From: Lasiosphaeria ovina
Taxonomy: Eukaryota > Ascomycota > Sordariomycetes > Sordariales > Lasiosphaeriaceae
DNA: 64,000 nt
Direction: 5' to 3'
NCBI GenBank assembly: GCA_033439765.1
Contig: JAULSN010000003.1
Span: forward strand, 868,001 to 932,000
Program-made: the position numbers and the translations under genes
Shown: piece by piece, positions 35,066 to 46,447 of the stretch
Numbering within the stretch: position 1 is the stretch's first letter
How the letters are laid out: every line of letters starts with the position of its first letter
The notes under the pieces: model-generated
What the model was told of the DNA's origin: nothing
Databases searched by the model: none
What the model saw: only the letters and a program-made list of their open reading frames with translations

Positions 35066-35781
35066 TTATACAAGCAGACCGACCACGCCAACCGCAGCCG
35101 CCACCATCCCCCCCGTGGCGACGGGCCAGTGCGCGCCGTGGGCCTTGCTGGTCTCGGTCGCCGCAGCGCCGCCGACGCCACCGCCTGCGCCCCCGGTGGC
35201 AGTAGCAGCCGGCACCCGAGTGGGGTGCTGGCATATGCTGACGATGTCGATGGAGATGGAGCCAGTGCAGAACGACCTGGTGTCGGTGAAGCAGCTGCGA
35301 TGCCAAGTACAGAAACAAAATATGTCAGTTTTCGGCTGGCTTGGACAACAATCGACGAGCCGACGCGGAGCGCGAGAGTGTCAATGAGAAGAGGGGGGGT
35401 CGAACGAACCTGGCCTCGGACCGGAGAGCGTTGGTGCAGCACGCCAGGAGCTGGCTGCTGATTGCGGGGTCCTTGTAGTCGGTGAGCCCGAGGCACGGCG
35501 CCGCGGCGTTGAGGCCGTTGTTGAAGGTGCACGAGTTGAAGTCGCTGCATGCGGCGGCGCGCGGGTCAATCAGTCAGTCAACGGCGGCGGCGGCGGCGGC
35601 GGCGGAAGGGGGACAGACAGGCGGCTTACTGGATAGCAGTCGGCTCGGCGGTCCTGCAGTTCGAGAAGATGGTGGTGGGGAACAGGCCGGGCGTAATGGT
35701 GGCGTCGAAAATGTCCGAGAACGCCGAGGCGCCGAGCGCGAGGGCGGCGATGGCGACCAGGGGGGTGGTGAGAGGAAACAT
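35066..35781 (-). CDS. Cys-rich secreted, putative GPI-anchored protein
   Basis: Exons 35781-35630, 35544-35410, 35294-35066 join in frame across introns of 85 bp (GTAAGC...CAG) and 115 bp (GTTCGT...CAG), giving 171 residues. It starts with a signal peptide (MFPLTTPLVAIAALALGASA). The mature part has eight Cys (NCR, SCT, PCL, ACC, SCF, FCT, ICQ) in about 100 residues, then a Gly/Ala/Thr-rich linker, and ends in a hydrophobic tail (MVAAAVGVVGLLV) directly before the stop, as expected of a GPI-attachment signal. The spacing is not that of CFEM. Likely a cell-wall or plasma-membrane surface protein. Intron 1 carries a (GCC)n run. Confidence 0.8.
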
Positions 35782-36519
35782 TGCTGCGTCTTGAATAGTT
35801 CAGGAAGATTATCTTTTTCTTGGCTCGGGATTTGAGCGTTTTGTCAACGGACTGCTGTTAGAGAGAAAGAAATAGAGAAAGAGATGCAGCACAAAAAGTG
35901 CGCCAAGCTCGATCCTTATCAACTTCCATTCCTGCCAACAACGCCTCACAAACCACCCAATACGAGTTGCTGCGCACTCCCAGCCCCTGGACAATCTCAA
36001 AAAAAAAGACAAACAAGCTTTTCATGCACGGGAGGCACTGGCCATTCACGAGCCACACATTTGCTGGCAGCCTGAGCTGAAGCAGACCGGTGGTGGCGCT
36101 GCCGCCATTCCCGACAGCCGGCGCGGTCAGCCCCAGTGCCAAGACTGCGCGCCTTTGTCTGAACGCCAACGGATCGGAGCAAGCCAGGCAACTCAAGCAA
36201 GGCAGCCGTGGCTCATTGGTAAACAGTGTGCTACGTATCTGGTGAGTGTTTCTCGAGACAGATCCCGCCACGTCTAATTATGTATTGTACCTAGGTAACT
36301 GTTTAGTTACCCAGCCCCCACGAAATTTTCTGACCAAGCCCGGATTAGGTAGTCGCATAGTCTGAGCAGAGGAAAGGGGGGGGGGTGAGGCAAAGCGAGT
36401 ACCTCCCTAATCCGAGGGGAGCTCGTCTACAGGTGCCATAATGTAAAATTGGGTGGAATGCAATCGGCGAGGACGCCATTGCCGAGAGTGTGCTGCAGGC
36501 CGCCGTAGTCACGGTTGCG
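35782..36519. other. intergenic, no gene seen
   Basis: Upstream DNA of the Cys-rich gene (-) and of the hypothetical gene (+). The frame of the latter stays open back to about 36440 without an ATG, so a short upstream exon may lie here. Confidence 0.45.
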
Positions 36520-37370
36520 ATGCAGCGCCAGCTGACGGCGCCGGAGGAGCTGACTTTGATTGTCGAGAAGCTCCGAGAGCCGCAACAGGTGCCGGTACCT
36601 GTACCGCCTTCCACCACTACCACTGGGAAACTCGGACATTGGTGGTGGCGCGGCACTGACAGGAACAGGAACAGGAGTGACATTGCTCTTGAGTGGTCGC
36701 GAGTGTTTGCAGAACGCAGCATCACGACGATGCAGGGGGCCGGGAGGCGGACAGCGGCGGACGATGACGACGGACAGTACAGCGATGCCGTGCTAAAGTT
36801 TTGTGAGAATCTGGCAAACGGCGCGCCGTTTTTGATCGGGGGGAGGTGTCGTGTGGGTGAGGGCGAGGGGAGAGAGGTGGCTTGCCTCTGCCACGATTTC
36901 AATTTCGATTTCCCGGCCGAGGGTAATAGTGAGAGCGCAGCAGCGCCAGCGACGGTGTTTTCGCCCCTGTCGTCGCTCGAGTACGAGTACGAGTTTGGGT
37001 CCAATGCGTGGATGCCCTTAATGCAGGACGAGCGACACTGGCGCGTGCAAGAATGGGGGGCCAACCGTGCCCCGGTTCCCGAATCGACGGTGGAAACGCT
37101 GCGCGAGCGGCTGCAGCAGTATGGGTCCAACTCCAACAAGCCGTTCCAATTGTCAGATGAGGGCTTTACCGTCCTAGCCAACGCCGCCGTCACCCCGAGC
37201 CCCATGCTTTCGAGCGCTGGCCTCATTACCAGAGACGGGCTCATCCCAACCGCCCAAGGTGAGTACCTAATTATTAAATGACGGCCTGGATCGGGCGACC
37301 TGACCTTTCGCCTGCGAAAATGTTAATCATTAACCTTGATAAAGGTGCCGAGTATCAATGGTTTCAGTAG
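36520..37370 (+). CDS. hypothetical protein, N-terminus uncertain
   Basis: Exon 36520-37258 joins 37345-37370 across an 86-bp GTGAGT...AAAG intron (TAQG|AEYQWFQ-stop). From the first in-frame ATG the product has 254 residues; the open frame continues about 26 codons upstream (NAIGEDAIAESVLQAAVVTVA) with coding character, so a 5' exon may be missing. The sequence includes TAPEELTLIVEKLREPQQ, a WWWRGT motif, an acidic patch, VACLCHDFNFDFPAEG and WMPLMQDERHWRVQEWG. I recognise no domain and no signal peptide. The antisense 299-codon frame looks like a shadow: its protein is Ser/Arg-rich without pattern. Function unknown. Confidence 0.6.
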
Positions 37371-37844
37371 CTAACGTTAAGGGAGGCAAGAAAGATAAAC
37401 TACCCAATAAAATTTCCAAGCTTAAGAACGACATATAAGAGCTCCAAAAATATTCTGCATCCTGTGCAGATCCCCGAGGGTTTATTCTATTGCAGAAAAT
37501 ATTGACAGGTCTTGCAGCGACCACTGCTGACCAGAGCAACGCGCTTGTGACTGCCTTCTCCTGCCTGTCCCCTCCCCTTCCTTGATGGTTTGCCCGAAAG
37601 TTCGGCCTGCGAATTCCGTTTCCAACTAACTGCACATCTCGTAGTGTATATAGGTAAGCTTGCGGCAGATCTGATGCTGCGCGGTATTTTCTCTTCCGTC
37701 GGTAAATCACTTTCCGTCTCTCTAATCGCCCGCTATCGCCAGGGTAGAAGGGAGAGGAAGAGTAGTGCCAGCGGACTCCCTCTATGACCGGGAAATCTCT
37801 TTCAATTTGTACTCTAGCGCAGCCGTTATGTCAGTCGCGAGATT
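37371..37844. other. 3' spacer, no gene seen
   Basis: Between two convergent genes. Nothing recognised. Confidence 0.45.
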
Positions 37845-39204
37845 TCATGATGGGGATAGCAAGGCCGCATAATTACCAGAAACGTTTGGGGGCCCTCCTG
37901 GCAAGGAATCACGTATCGGCCCCACGTCCATGTTGGCGTCGCGAAACTGTGCGATGTCCTGTTGACCAATGGCCAGAAAGATCTTTCCGGGGGTCTTGCT
38001 GTCGGCCAGAGCGTGGCAGGCGTCGACGGCGCACTCCCTGCCTAGGTGGTTCTTGAACTTGACGTAGCAGTGCTTGCCGAAGTGGGTCCGGGCCGTGTCA
38101 AACGTACCGACTTGTGGCTTCAGACATTTCTTGGGATCCTCGTCCCACCAGAACGGGTTGTTGCAGAAGTGTGCCTCGGTACGAAGCCATCCGAAGAGCG
38201 GCCCCGGCGGGATGAAGCCCCACGGCTGGTCGATGGTCATTGCAAGGCCGGGAATTACCTGGAGACGACGCAAGGAAACGGGTTTACTAAAGTTAGTGAC
38301 CACACCATGATGAGACGTTGTGGGGGGATCGGGCACGTACATTTTCATACGCACCGCCGTTCTTTTTCCTCGTGCCTAGCGATAACAGGAGCAGCTTGAG
38401 CACGGCGGCGAGGTCGAAGCAGTTGACAAGCTTCTTCTCCTTCTGGAAGAAGGTACTCAGATACATAATCTTGTCTTTGAGGTGATGCGGACTGCCGCCT
38501 TCGTGGCGGCGCGAGTCGTAGCGCAAGTTATCATGGCTGCCGAGATGGTACAGCTTTTGCACGGCATTCTGGAGAATGAGGCCCTCGACCTCGGCCCACT
38601 TCTTTCCCGCTATCTTTTGAAAGTCGGGGAAGACCAGCTCGTTCAGCTCGCGGAACCACTCGTTGGTGATGTGGGGCAGGTTGTGAGATGGGCCCAGCAC
38701 GAAGTAGAATTCGTGGGAGACTACCGAGCCAAAATCCGGAATCTTGTCGCCGAGCGGCTTCGAGTCCTCGCCAACGAGGTGCCACATTATCTTGCCCTGG
38801 ATACGGAAGGGAGAGTCGGGAGCCTTGATCTCACTGGAAGCCTTGAACCCCTTGGCCATCATCTCCTTTGTTCCCTTGGGCAACTCAAAGGGAGCGCTGA
38901 CCATCTCGAAGCCGTCTCGTTCTTTCGCCTGTCCAGCCCACTGAGTCCCTACAAGTCGATATTTTGACTTTGCAGGGAGGTTCTGGGGGACTTCAAACTC
39001 GACCTCGAGGGGTATGTCTTCGGGGTTGTACTGAATTACGGCCGGGCAACCATGATCACCCTCGGCGGTGAGTGAAAACGGGTCTGGGTATATGATGTCG
39101 ACGCCAATTTCGGGCGTGTGCCTAGTCAGCTTGCCCCAGCCTTGTCGAAGCTCGAGGGTGGTGGGGGTCTCGGCCCGCATGATTTCCTTGATCTTGAGCA
39201 CCAT
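37845..39204 (-). CDS. conserved hypothetical, transglutaminase-like pattern
   Basis: Exons 39204-38341 and 38258-37845 join in phase across an 82-bp GTACGT...CAG intron (GAYEN|VIPGLAMTIDQPWGFIPPGPLFGW), giving 425 residues. The N-terminal third is beta-rich (LRQGWGKLTRHTPEIGVDIIYPDP...VEFEVPQNLP). The C-terminal half has VNCFDLAAVLKLLLLSLG, then FGKHCYVKF, then AVDACHAL; this Cys...His...Asp order and spacing resembles the catalytic triad of transglutaminase-like/papain-fold proteins. That assignment is inference from motif order alone. There is no signal peptide. The last codons beyond GPPNVSG could instead be intronic, since a GTAATT donor lies there. Confidence 0.7.
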
Positions 39205-40609
39205 GGCTTCGTAGTTCCGAGCGAGAGTGCGAGAGTGTGTTTGTGTGCAGCGTGTTCTTAGCTGGTGAGCTGGCCAGGAAACGAAACCTGATTCTAGAGG
39301 TGTAGGTGATGGTCGACAGGTGAATAGGTACCTTGGGGCGTCGTTCGTGACTTGCGCACAAGGCCACCTATATATGAGCCTTGTTGCTCGCTCCCAGCTT
39401 CCACACGCCTAGATTCTGTGAGGCCAGCCAGGCATGACTGACACATGTTTAAGAAGAGTGGCCCATGCTGAAACGGGGGTCGGCGCTTCCGAGGCCGCGA
39501 GACCCTCGTTCCCAACGGTCAAGGTGGATGGGCCTCAGCCAAGGAACAGGTCGATGTGGGGGAGGAGGAAGGGCAGAAAATTGCACGCCGCGTCCGGCTC
39601 CTTCGTGTAGCAACCAACTCGAGTCCCAGCAGTTAGGGAAAGGAAGGGCCTCAATTTTGGCAACTTAGTGCGAGGTCATGCGGGTCAAAACTCGGTCGGG
39701 GTGTGTATTCCTCTGACTCTTTCTGGTAATTTGAAGGCCCCTTTCGGTATCGGACTGGTAGTGAGGGAGTCCAAGGAGGGCAGTCCGCAACTCGAAACGG
39801 CCCCATTTGGCGATGCCGCGCCGCAGCCACCTTGCAGCTCGGCTACACAAGCTTAGGCATAATTCCAAGTTCCGCGCCGCTTCCGCCCCGGAAATCCAAC
39901 CGAACCCCGCGCCGCATCCATCTCGCAGCCTCTACCTCGCACTTGTTGGCGGCGGGCTGGTAACCGACCGTGTTCGTCATCGCGCGTGGTGCTGGGTAGC
40001 GGCGCATTGGCGGATCAAGAGGCCACGACACCACTGTTTCAAGGCTAAATTTCCGAGTTTGCCATGGTGAATCAAAAAGTTAGCTCGGGCGGCACTTGCA
40101 ACAAGTGGGTTGCCCAAGGAGTCGCCTCGGACTTGCGGCGACAACTAAACACTGGACAAACGAGACCCTCGGACTAATTGTCGATGAGGAATTCTGTCTT
40201 TGCACCACAGTTTCATGTGCCCTGAGTCGCTGTGCCTCTTGTTGGAGAAACAAGAGGGTTGGAAAATGATGGCAGTAACCGAGACGTGTGGTTGGGCCCG
40301 TGTTATGCGCTGCCCAGTTCATGGCTTCATGTTGCGTCAAGACTCATGGGGTCCTCGGTGCCTTCCTTGTGCCTTGACAAAGTCAAACCTTCCTTTGCTC
40401 GACCCTTTGGATGGGTCCCGTGTCCGGTTAAAAGGCTACCAGTCCCGGCACCTCTCGCAAGTCCCGTTATATCCTCACTTTCTGTATCCCCAATCACATC
40501 CCACACACATTACCTCCTCAGGGTCGAGATCGTAGAGGTGCGCTTTGAACCTTTTCGCACACCGAAAGCATATTCCCGGTCTCGTTTCGTTCGTTCCCAT
40601 CTGGCAGCC
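39205..40609. other. intergenic, divergent promoters
   Basis: Spacer between divergent genes with no supported exon. The 40232-40609 part is open in frame with the downstream gene but lacks coding character and is probably leader. Confidence 0.5.
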
Positions 40610-41627
40610 ATGTCCGACGCAATCTGGAACGACGCTATCCACACGAAGCCGCTCACTAACGCGAAGAAGAGGAACACTGCCCACCTGGACCTGGCCGGCA
40701 TCAAAGTTGTCCTGGCATCTTGCAGCGATGACACCTTGAAGAAGGCAACCGTATCATATCTCACCAAGGAGAGCATGCCAAGCAAAGGCACTGTCGAAGT
40801 CGCATACACCATCAAGTGCCCAGGCCAACCTGACGCAATCACGCTGCACATCAATCGCTACGACACGAACGACAGGGCGCAGGAGGCTGCGAGGGACTTC
40901 CTCAACAACCAACAGAGTTCCCACGCTATTGCCAAGTCGGACACGGCACTTGGCGATGTTTCGATGCAAAAAACCTCGGGCTTGTACTGGGTTAGCAGCG
41001 ACGTCTATGTCGAGTTACACACCGAGATCAAGCTGCCCAAAAGTCAAGGTGCGTTATTCATGGTTTTCCTCTTGTCCCCTTTTTGTGTGTGTTTCTAACG
41101 AGGATTCGGTTCGATTCTCAGTCATCCAAACTATCCCTGAAACCCTGGATCACAGTGCGCAGGCTGGGCAACTCCCCAAGGACAAGGTCCCCGCCAATCA
41201 GACTGCTGTACCTATTGTAGCGCCGCCTGCCCATCAGGCGCGGGACACGGTCCTGTTGCCCTTGGCATTGAAGCTCCAAGAGCACCTGAGCAAAGGTGCC
41301 GTTGACGCCGCCGCCGCCGCGACGCCTCCCTTTCCGCTCGAATGTACCGAGAAACAAGTGCCATATGGCAAGGCAGTGCTACTCCAGGTCACGATCACGC
41401 CTGACCAGAGGATGATGGTGGAGAAGGAGGCTGAAGCAATGAACAATCTGATCTTTCTCCCCCCTACGCACAGTGCTCATCCGAGCGACCTACCCAACAA
41501 CAAAGCCAATTTCCTTTTTCCACGCCCGCTGGCAAAGGACAAAAAGGGTACCTTCCGGATCTACGTCGCGCACAAGGAGACCTTGCAAAGCTTCTACATG
41601 GAAAAGACAGTTACCAAGAACTCTTAG
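40610..41627 (+). CDS. hypothetical protein
   Basis: Exons 40610-41048 and 41122-41627 join in frame across a 73-bp GTGCGT...CAG intron (PKSQ|VIQTIPETLD), giving 314 residues. The ATG lies in CAGCCATGTCC. The N-terminal half (IWNDAIHTKPLTNAKKRNTAHLDLAGIKVVLASCSDD) looks like a compact alpha/beta domain. The C-terminal part contains an Ala-rich loop, KAVLLQVTITPDQRMMVEKEAEAMNNLIFLP and a Lys-rich end. No domain, signal peptide or membrane segment was recognised. Codon use is like that of its neighbours, supporting a real gene. Confidence 0.7.
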
Positions 41628-41997
41628 CCCAAGTCGTCAAACTACCAGCTTTGCGGAAACCGATTGCTGGACAACTTTGGTGTCATTTGGATCACATAGA
41701 CTAGACCCCAGCTCAGGCAGGCAGGCACCTCGGGGGCTCGAGACGACAAGGGGCCGATGGACAGGGATGTGACAGGGAAAAGGCACAGGACGGGAGAGAG
41801 CCTCATGTGGAATCATTGAGCTGCAACAGGCAGGCAAAGACGGCTAGATAGTAAACATTATAGGAACGGAGCCATGCTGGACGTGGACATTATCTTTGGC
41901 GATTGCATGTATTCATACAGAAATAAAGACTGAGCGCACTATCTAGGTACCTAGTTATAAACACGCCCCTATTCCACCTCTCTATTCCACCTCCGTC
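41628..41997. other. 3' spacer, no gene seen
   Basis: Between convergent stop codons; AATAAAG near 41921 could serve polyadenylation of the plus-strand gene. Confidence 0.45.
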
Positions 41998-43892
41998 CTA
42001 CCTACCCAACTGAACATTCCGCCCCGGAACACTCACCCCGCCGGCCCTCCCCTGCCCATCCAGCAGAAAAACAAAGCGGTGCGCGCCTGCCAAGCCGCCC
42101 TCATCGCCGGCCGCCATCCAGGTAACACACGTGGGCGTGCCAGCATCAACCAGCGCGCTGCGGTCCTGGACGACCGCAACAAACCGGTGCCTCGTCCCAT
42201 CCGCCGACCCCCCGGCAGGATACGCGCGCCAGTCGAGATTCTCCAGTGCGATGCCCGCGGCCGCCGCGACGTCGGCGCGCACGTCCCGGCCGCCGAGCTG
42301 CAGGCGCGCCACGAGCAGGCCCGGCCCGTCGCGCGCGAGGGCGAACTCTGCCACGTCGCTCCCATTTCCACTCCCAGGGGAGGAGGCAGAGGAGGAGGAG
42401 GAGGAGGAGGAGGAGGGGGAGGAATACACGCCCGCGAACTGCGCTCCAGCCTGCGCCGCCGCCAGCGCAAACAGCCCGCCGAGCTCGCCGGCCACGACGT
42501 CCGCATAGACATTCAGGTCCGCAGCGACACCACCAGCATTGTGCGCGACGAGCGCGAACCCCGCGCCGACGTCCGGGCTCAGGCCAACATAACTAGAATA
42601 AGCACCAACAGTACCGGCCTTGAGGAAGATATCCGCCACGAACGGCGCAATGGCGCTCCCGCCGACGCCGGCCCGGTACACTTCCCACGGCCGGCCGACG
42701 CCGTTGCGCAGGTTCGACGTGTCGCCGGCGGACGCGCGCAGCCAACGCCGCGTTGTTCCTGGTGGGATCAGGCGGGAGGAGAGGATTGCGTGGCCGGCGG
42801 TGGCGAGGTCGCGCGGCGTGGAGAAGAGGGAGAGGGCGCTTTTGCGGGGGCGTTAGCTTGGGGTCATATTAGGGGTGGACGGAACAACGCACGCCTGCTC
42901 GCCCATCGCGGACGCGTCGAGGCCCTCGCCAAAAACCGCACTCGTGTTGCTATGAGCACGCTGGCCAAGGAGGGCGGTGCGCGCCATGTTGAGGGGCTGC
43001 AGCACGGCGCGGGCGAGCACGTCGGCAAATGGCCGGCGCTGCGCGGTTTCGAGCGCGGCCGCGAGCAGCTGGAACGCGGCGTTCGAGAAGACGGGCGTCG
43101 TGTCGGGCAGGAACAGCGGCGGGATCTGGGCCATGGCGTTGATGAAGGCTGAGCGGGACATGTGTGTCAGTACAGGTTCTGGAGGGGAGATATTAGACGC
43201 AACTTACTCTTTCTGTCGCACGGCTTGCCCAGCGTGCAGGCGTTGGCTAGGTAATTAGACACGAGACGTCGTCAGTCCTGCCTAAATAATCACATATCAC
43301 AGAAACACTCACAGTCCTGCACAATGCCCGCCATGTGCGACGCCAGCGCGGCAATGGTGACATCGGCCCAGGGCACCGCCAGCCCCAGCCCCAGCCCGGC
43401 GGGCGACACCGACTCGCCACTCGCGAGCAGCTCGGGGAGGAAGTCGGTGATGGGATCGTCCCAGTGGCGGTCGCCGACAGCAGCCAGCCACGTGTACACG
43501 GTGAACAGCTGGGTGAGGGTGCCGAGGGGGAAGACGGCGTCCAGCGTGACGGCATCACCAGGCGGCGCAGCTGGGGCGGTATACTGATAGCTAAATAAAA
43601 TGGGGTCCGCGGCGGTGTTGTCTGCGCCCGAGAACAAGACGACCGAGAACGACGTCGTGTTGGGCGTGATGGGGCCGTAGATGGGGTGCGTGCCGGTGCG
43701 CACGAGCGTGTCGAGCGTCTCGGTCAGGTTGTCGGCAAAGTACTTGATCGCGTCCGAGACAGGGTCGAGGGTCGGCACCGGGTAGTAGGCCCGCAGCAGG
43801 GGGCATGGTTGATAGGCTAGCTGGTCGGCCGCTGCGGCGTGAGAGATAAGCATTAGCCAGATAGCGGCGAGGATGAAGACAAATGAGTGCAT
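41998..43892 (-). CDS. secreted beta-lactamase-fold protein, probably inactive
   Basis: Exons 43892-43313, 43246-43208, 43148-42893, 42838-41998 join in frame to 571 residues. It starts with a signal peptide (MHSFVFILAAIWLMLISHAAA). The class C beta-lactamase/DD-peptidase fold is visible from FPLGTLTQLFTVYTWLAAVG, DFLPELL, ASHMAGI, VFSNAAFQLLAAALE, PLNMARTAL, and LFSTPRDLATAGHAILSSRL. In active relatives the first of these reads GS-x-x-K and the fourth Y-S-N; here they are GTLTQ and FSN, so the nucleophile Ser, the general base Lys and the Tyr are all replaced. It is therefore a likely pseudoenzyme, exported from the cell. A poly-Ser stretch lies in the C-terminal lobe. Confidence 0.85.
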
Positions 43893-44244
43893 ATTCACTG
43901 TCAATTGGTGGATTGGTCGTGGTCGTGTCTTTGCTGAACGCTGGAGTCTCATGCCGCCAATGTCACATAATATTCATTGATTCGGCTGCTTTATACAAGT
44001 GCCTTGCTTATTGTCTTTGCCGTTCCATCGTGTAAGTAATTCAGGGTAAGCACCGTGTCCGCACCCGTGTGTTCATCTTGTCCGTGTCCAAGCTAGTCCT
44101 TGTCCGCATCCGTGTCCGTGTCCGTGTCCGTGTCCGTGTCCGTGTCCATGTCCTTGTCCGTGTCCGCCTGATTAGGGGCACAGCCCATCCGGACCTGCTT
44201 GATTTAAACTCTGCACAGCCCACCACTCCCCAAACCACAATCAC
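43893..44244. other. spacer with hexanucleotide minisatellite
   Basis: Promoter side of the beta-lactamase-fold gene; contains the TGTCCG array. Confidence 0.55.
44101..44167. repeat. TGTCCG hexanucleotide array
   Basis: About nine to ten imperfect tandem copies of (C/T)GTGTCC, with looser copies extending left to 44055. Confidence 0.9.
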
Positions 44245-46447
44245 TCAAAAGTTGTCCAGCGGTATGGGCGGCCATATCTCGGCACCCAGCACCATGCCCT
44301 CAGAGTACAAGTCCATCATGGAGAAGTCGTCGGGCCGGTACGGCCCGCCGTCCGCAGCGTCGACACCCACATCGCGTAACTCGGCCCCCGGCTCCATGGC
44401 CATCGAATACCCGCCCATGCCCTGGGCCGCGACATCGCCGCCGGCGGGCGGGGTGGCGTTGGCGTCGCTGAGCGCTAGCGGGGTCAGCTCGGCCGCCTGG
44501 CGCAGATACCAGGCCTCGATGGGCTCGACACGCCGTAAAAAGTGGTAGAATGCGTCGCGATCGCCGGTGTTGTCGCGGTCGGGCGAGACCATGGACTTGA
44601 TGCGCAGCACGACCTGGCGGAGGGCGTGGCGGATGTCGAGGGTGCGCCGCAGCGGCTTGGTGAAGCACGTGACGCGAGGGCTCGCGGCCATGAGGTCCAG
44701 CCGCACAGAGAAAGAAAGGGCCCAGCTGAGCGAGATCCACTCGATATTGGTCAGCACCGTCTCCTGCCGCGGCGGCATGGCGATCAGGATGTTGATCAGC
44801 GACTTGGCCGCCAGCACGCAGTCGGAGAACACGTTGACAATCTCCATGTGGTTGCCGCCCGGCTGCTGCGGCGCAATGCCCCCGCTCGGCGCAAATGGAG
44901 ATCCTGGGAGGGAGTGCTGGCTGATGGATAGCTCAATCGTGCCCAGCTGGAGGAGGAGTAGTGCTGTAAAAGCAACTGTCAGGACGAATGTAGCTCAAAG
45001 TAGTTATCAACCACGCACAGAGGCAGGCGGGCACCTACGACACTCGCTGAGGGCAAAATGCAGATCCAGCTTGATGACGTCGAGTTGCTGGCGGATGGCC
45101 ACGAGCTTTGCCATGGTCTCGTGCACAAAGGGCCCGGCAGCCTTTGGGCCGACAAGGTCGTCGACCTGCTCCGAGAGGCTCTGGATCTGGACAATGTGTT
45201 TGAGGTACTTGTCGCCGGGGAACTCGCCGCGCGCCTCGAGCTTCTCGCAGCTGTCGAGGATGAAGGGCGAGTAGGGAAAGTGGCGCATCTTGAGCAGCAC
45301 GATGGACGAGCTGTTGGCCGGGTAGGTACTTTAGCAGTGTCTCTCTTCCAGATGTAGAACCAAGTAGTGAGGGCGGCTGGCCTACCTCGAGGCAAGGTAA
45401 TACGTGCCAATGAGGGCTCGCTGCTCGTCCGGCCCCCACTCGGCGCCGGCACTCACACCTTCGTCGCGGTTATCCGCCTCGACCTTTCCCCACAGGTACG
45501 GTTTCGGGGGGCGGTCCAGCCGCAGGTCCGACACGATGCTCGTGGCGAGATGCAGGTGTTGGCTGTAGCTGCGCGGGCGAGGTTGGTAGTGGGCCCTGTG
45601 GTCGAGCGCGGTCTTGTTAGCGAACAATCGGAGAACGGCTCAGACTAGATAGTAAAAAAAAACCTTCGAGGCTGAAACGGGGGCGGGAGAGAGAGCGGGG
45701 GGCGCACCAGGCGAGATGGACCAAAAGTCCCTGCAGGACATCCAGCGAGGCAAGCTCGGACGCCACCAGCCGGGCGGCAATTGCCTGGCTGAAGAGGGCG
45801 CTGAGCTGCCGCTGCAGGGCAAAGCCGTGAAATGCCGAGACGGCGAGCACGGCCAGACACAGACACGGGCGCTCGCGGCGCAGCTGCTCGACCGTGACGG
45901 CGTCGTGCAGCACCACGAAGGGGAAGTGGGGAGTCATGGCCGACCGGAACACGTGGACCAGCCGCTCTGCCTGGTCCATGTCGAGCAAGCCGACAGCGAC
46001 GGCATCGTACGACCCGGCAGCGGCATGCACACCAGCCTGATACTGATGCTGACTACTGAGAGTGAGGGCTGGCTCGCCGGTGGGTTGAGGCTCGTCTCGG
46101 AAGCTAGCCGCGCTAGCGGCCGAAGAGGCGGGGACTCCGTCGCTCCGGCTCGAGATGCCGCTAGTGCCGCCGGGCCCCATGTTCATGGTCATGGTCATCG
46201 TCATGCCCGTCGGCGTGCTGTTCTCGCTGCCGTTGCCGTCGGGCTGACCGTTCCGGCCCCGCAGGAGGGCAGCGGTGCGGCGCTGGGCCTGCGGAAATGA
46301 GCAGGCCTTTGCTAAACGCAAACAGCGATCACAGCTGCCCGAGTCTTGGCTGCTGTGGCACCGGATCTTGGCCTTGAAACACGTCTGGCACGTCTTGAGC
46401 AGCGGCATGGCCGCCGGTGCCGCCGCGTTCCGCTGTTGCTTTCTCAT
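44245..46447 (-). CDS. Zn2Cys6 fungal transcription factor
   Basis: Exons 46447-45708, 45595-45386, 45328-45039, 44963-44245 join in frame to 652 residues. The binuclear zinc cluster is complete: C20, C23, C30, C39, C42, C49 (CQTCFKAKIRC...CDRCLRLAKAC), preceded by a basic segment. A Met/Thr repeat (MTMTMTMNM) and Ser-rich linker follow. The middle region (ALLVHLAWAHYQPRPRSYSQHLHLATSIVSDLRLDRPP) is typical of the fungal-specific transcription-factor domain. The start at 46447 is preferred over an in-frame Met 55 codons upstream, whose extension is hydrophobic and AT-rich. Target genes are unknown. Confidence 0.88.

Noticed and set aside
36293..36314. GGTAACT...AGTTACC inverted repeat
   Set aside because: Only 7-bp arms in AT-rich DNA with no flanking duplication; chance is likely.
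36345..37244. 299-codon minus-strand open frame
   Set aside because: Ser/Arg-rich without pattern; the plus-strand frame has a clean terminal splice junction.
42079..43152. 357-codon plus-strand open frame
   Set aside because: It overlaps the beta-lactamase-fold gene on the other strand and reads as Arg/Gly/Ala-rich shadow with no motif.
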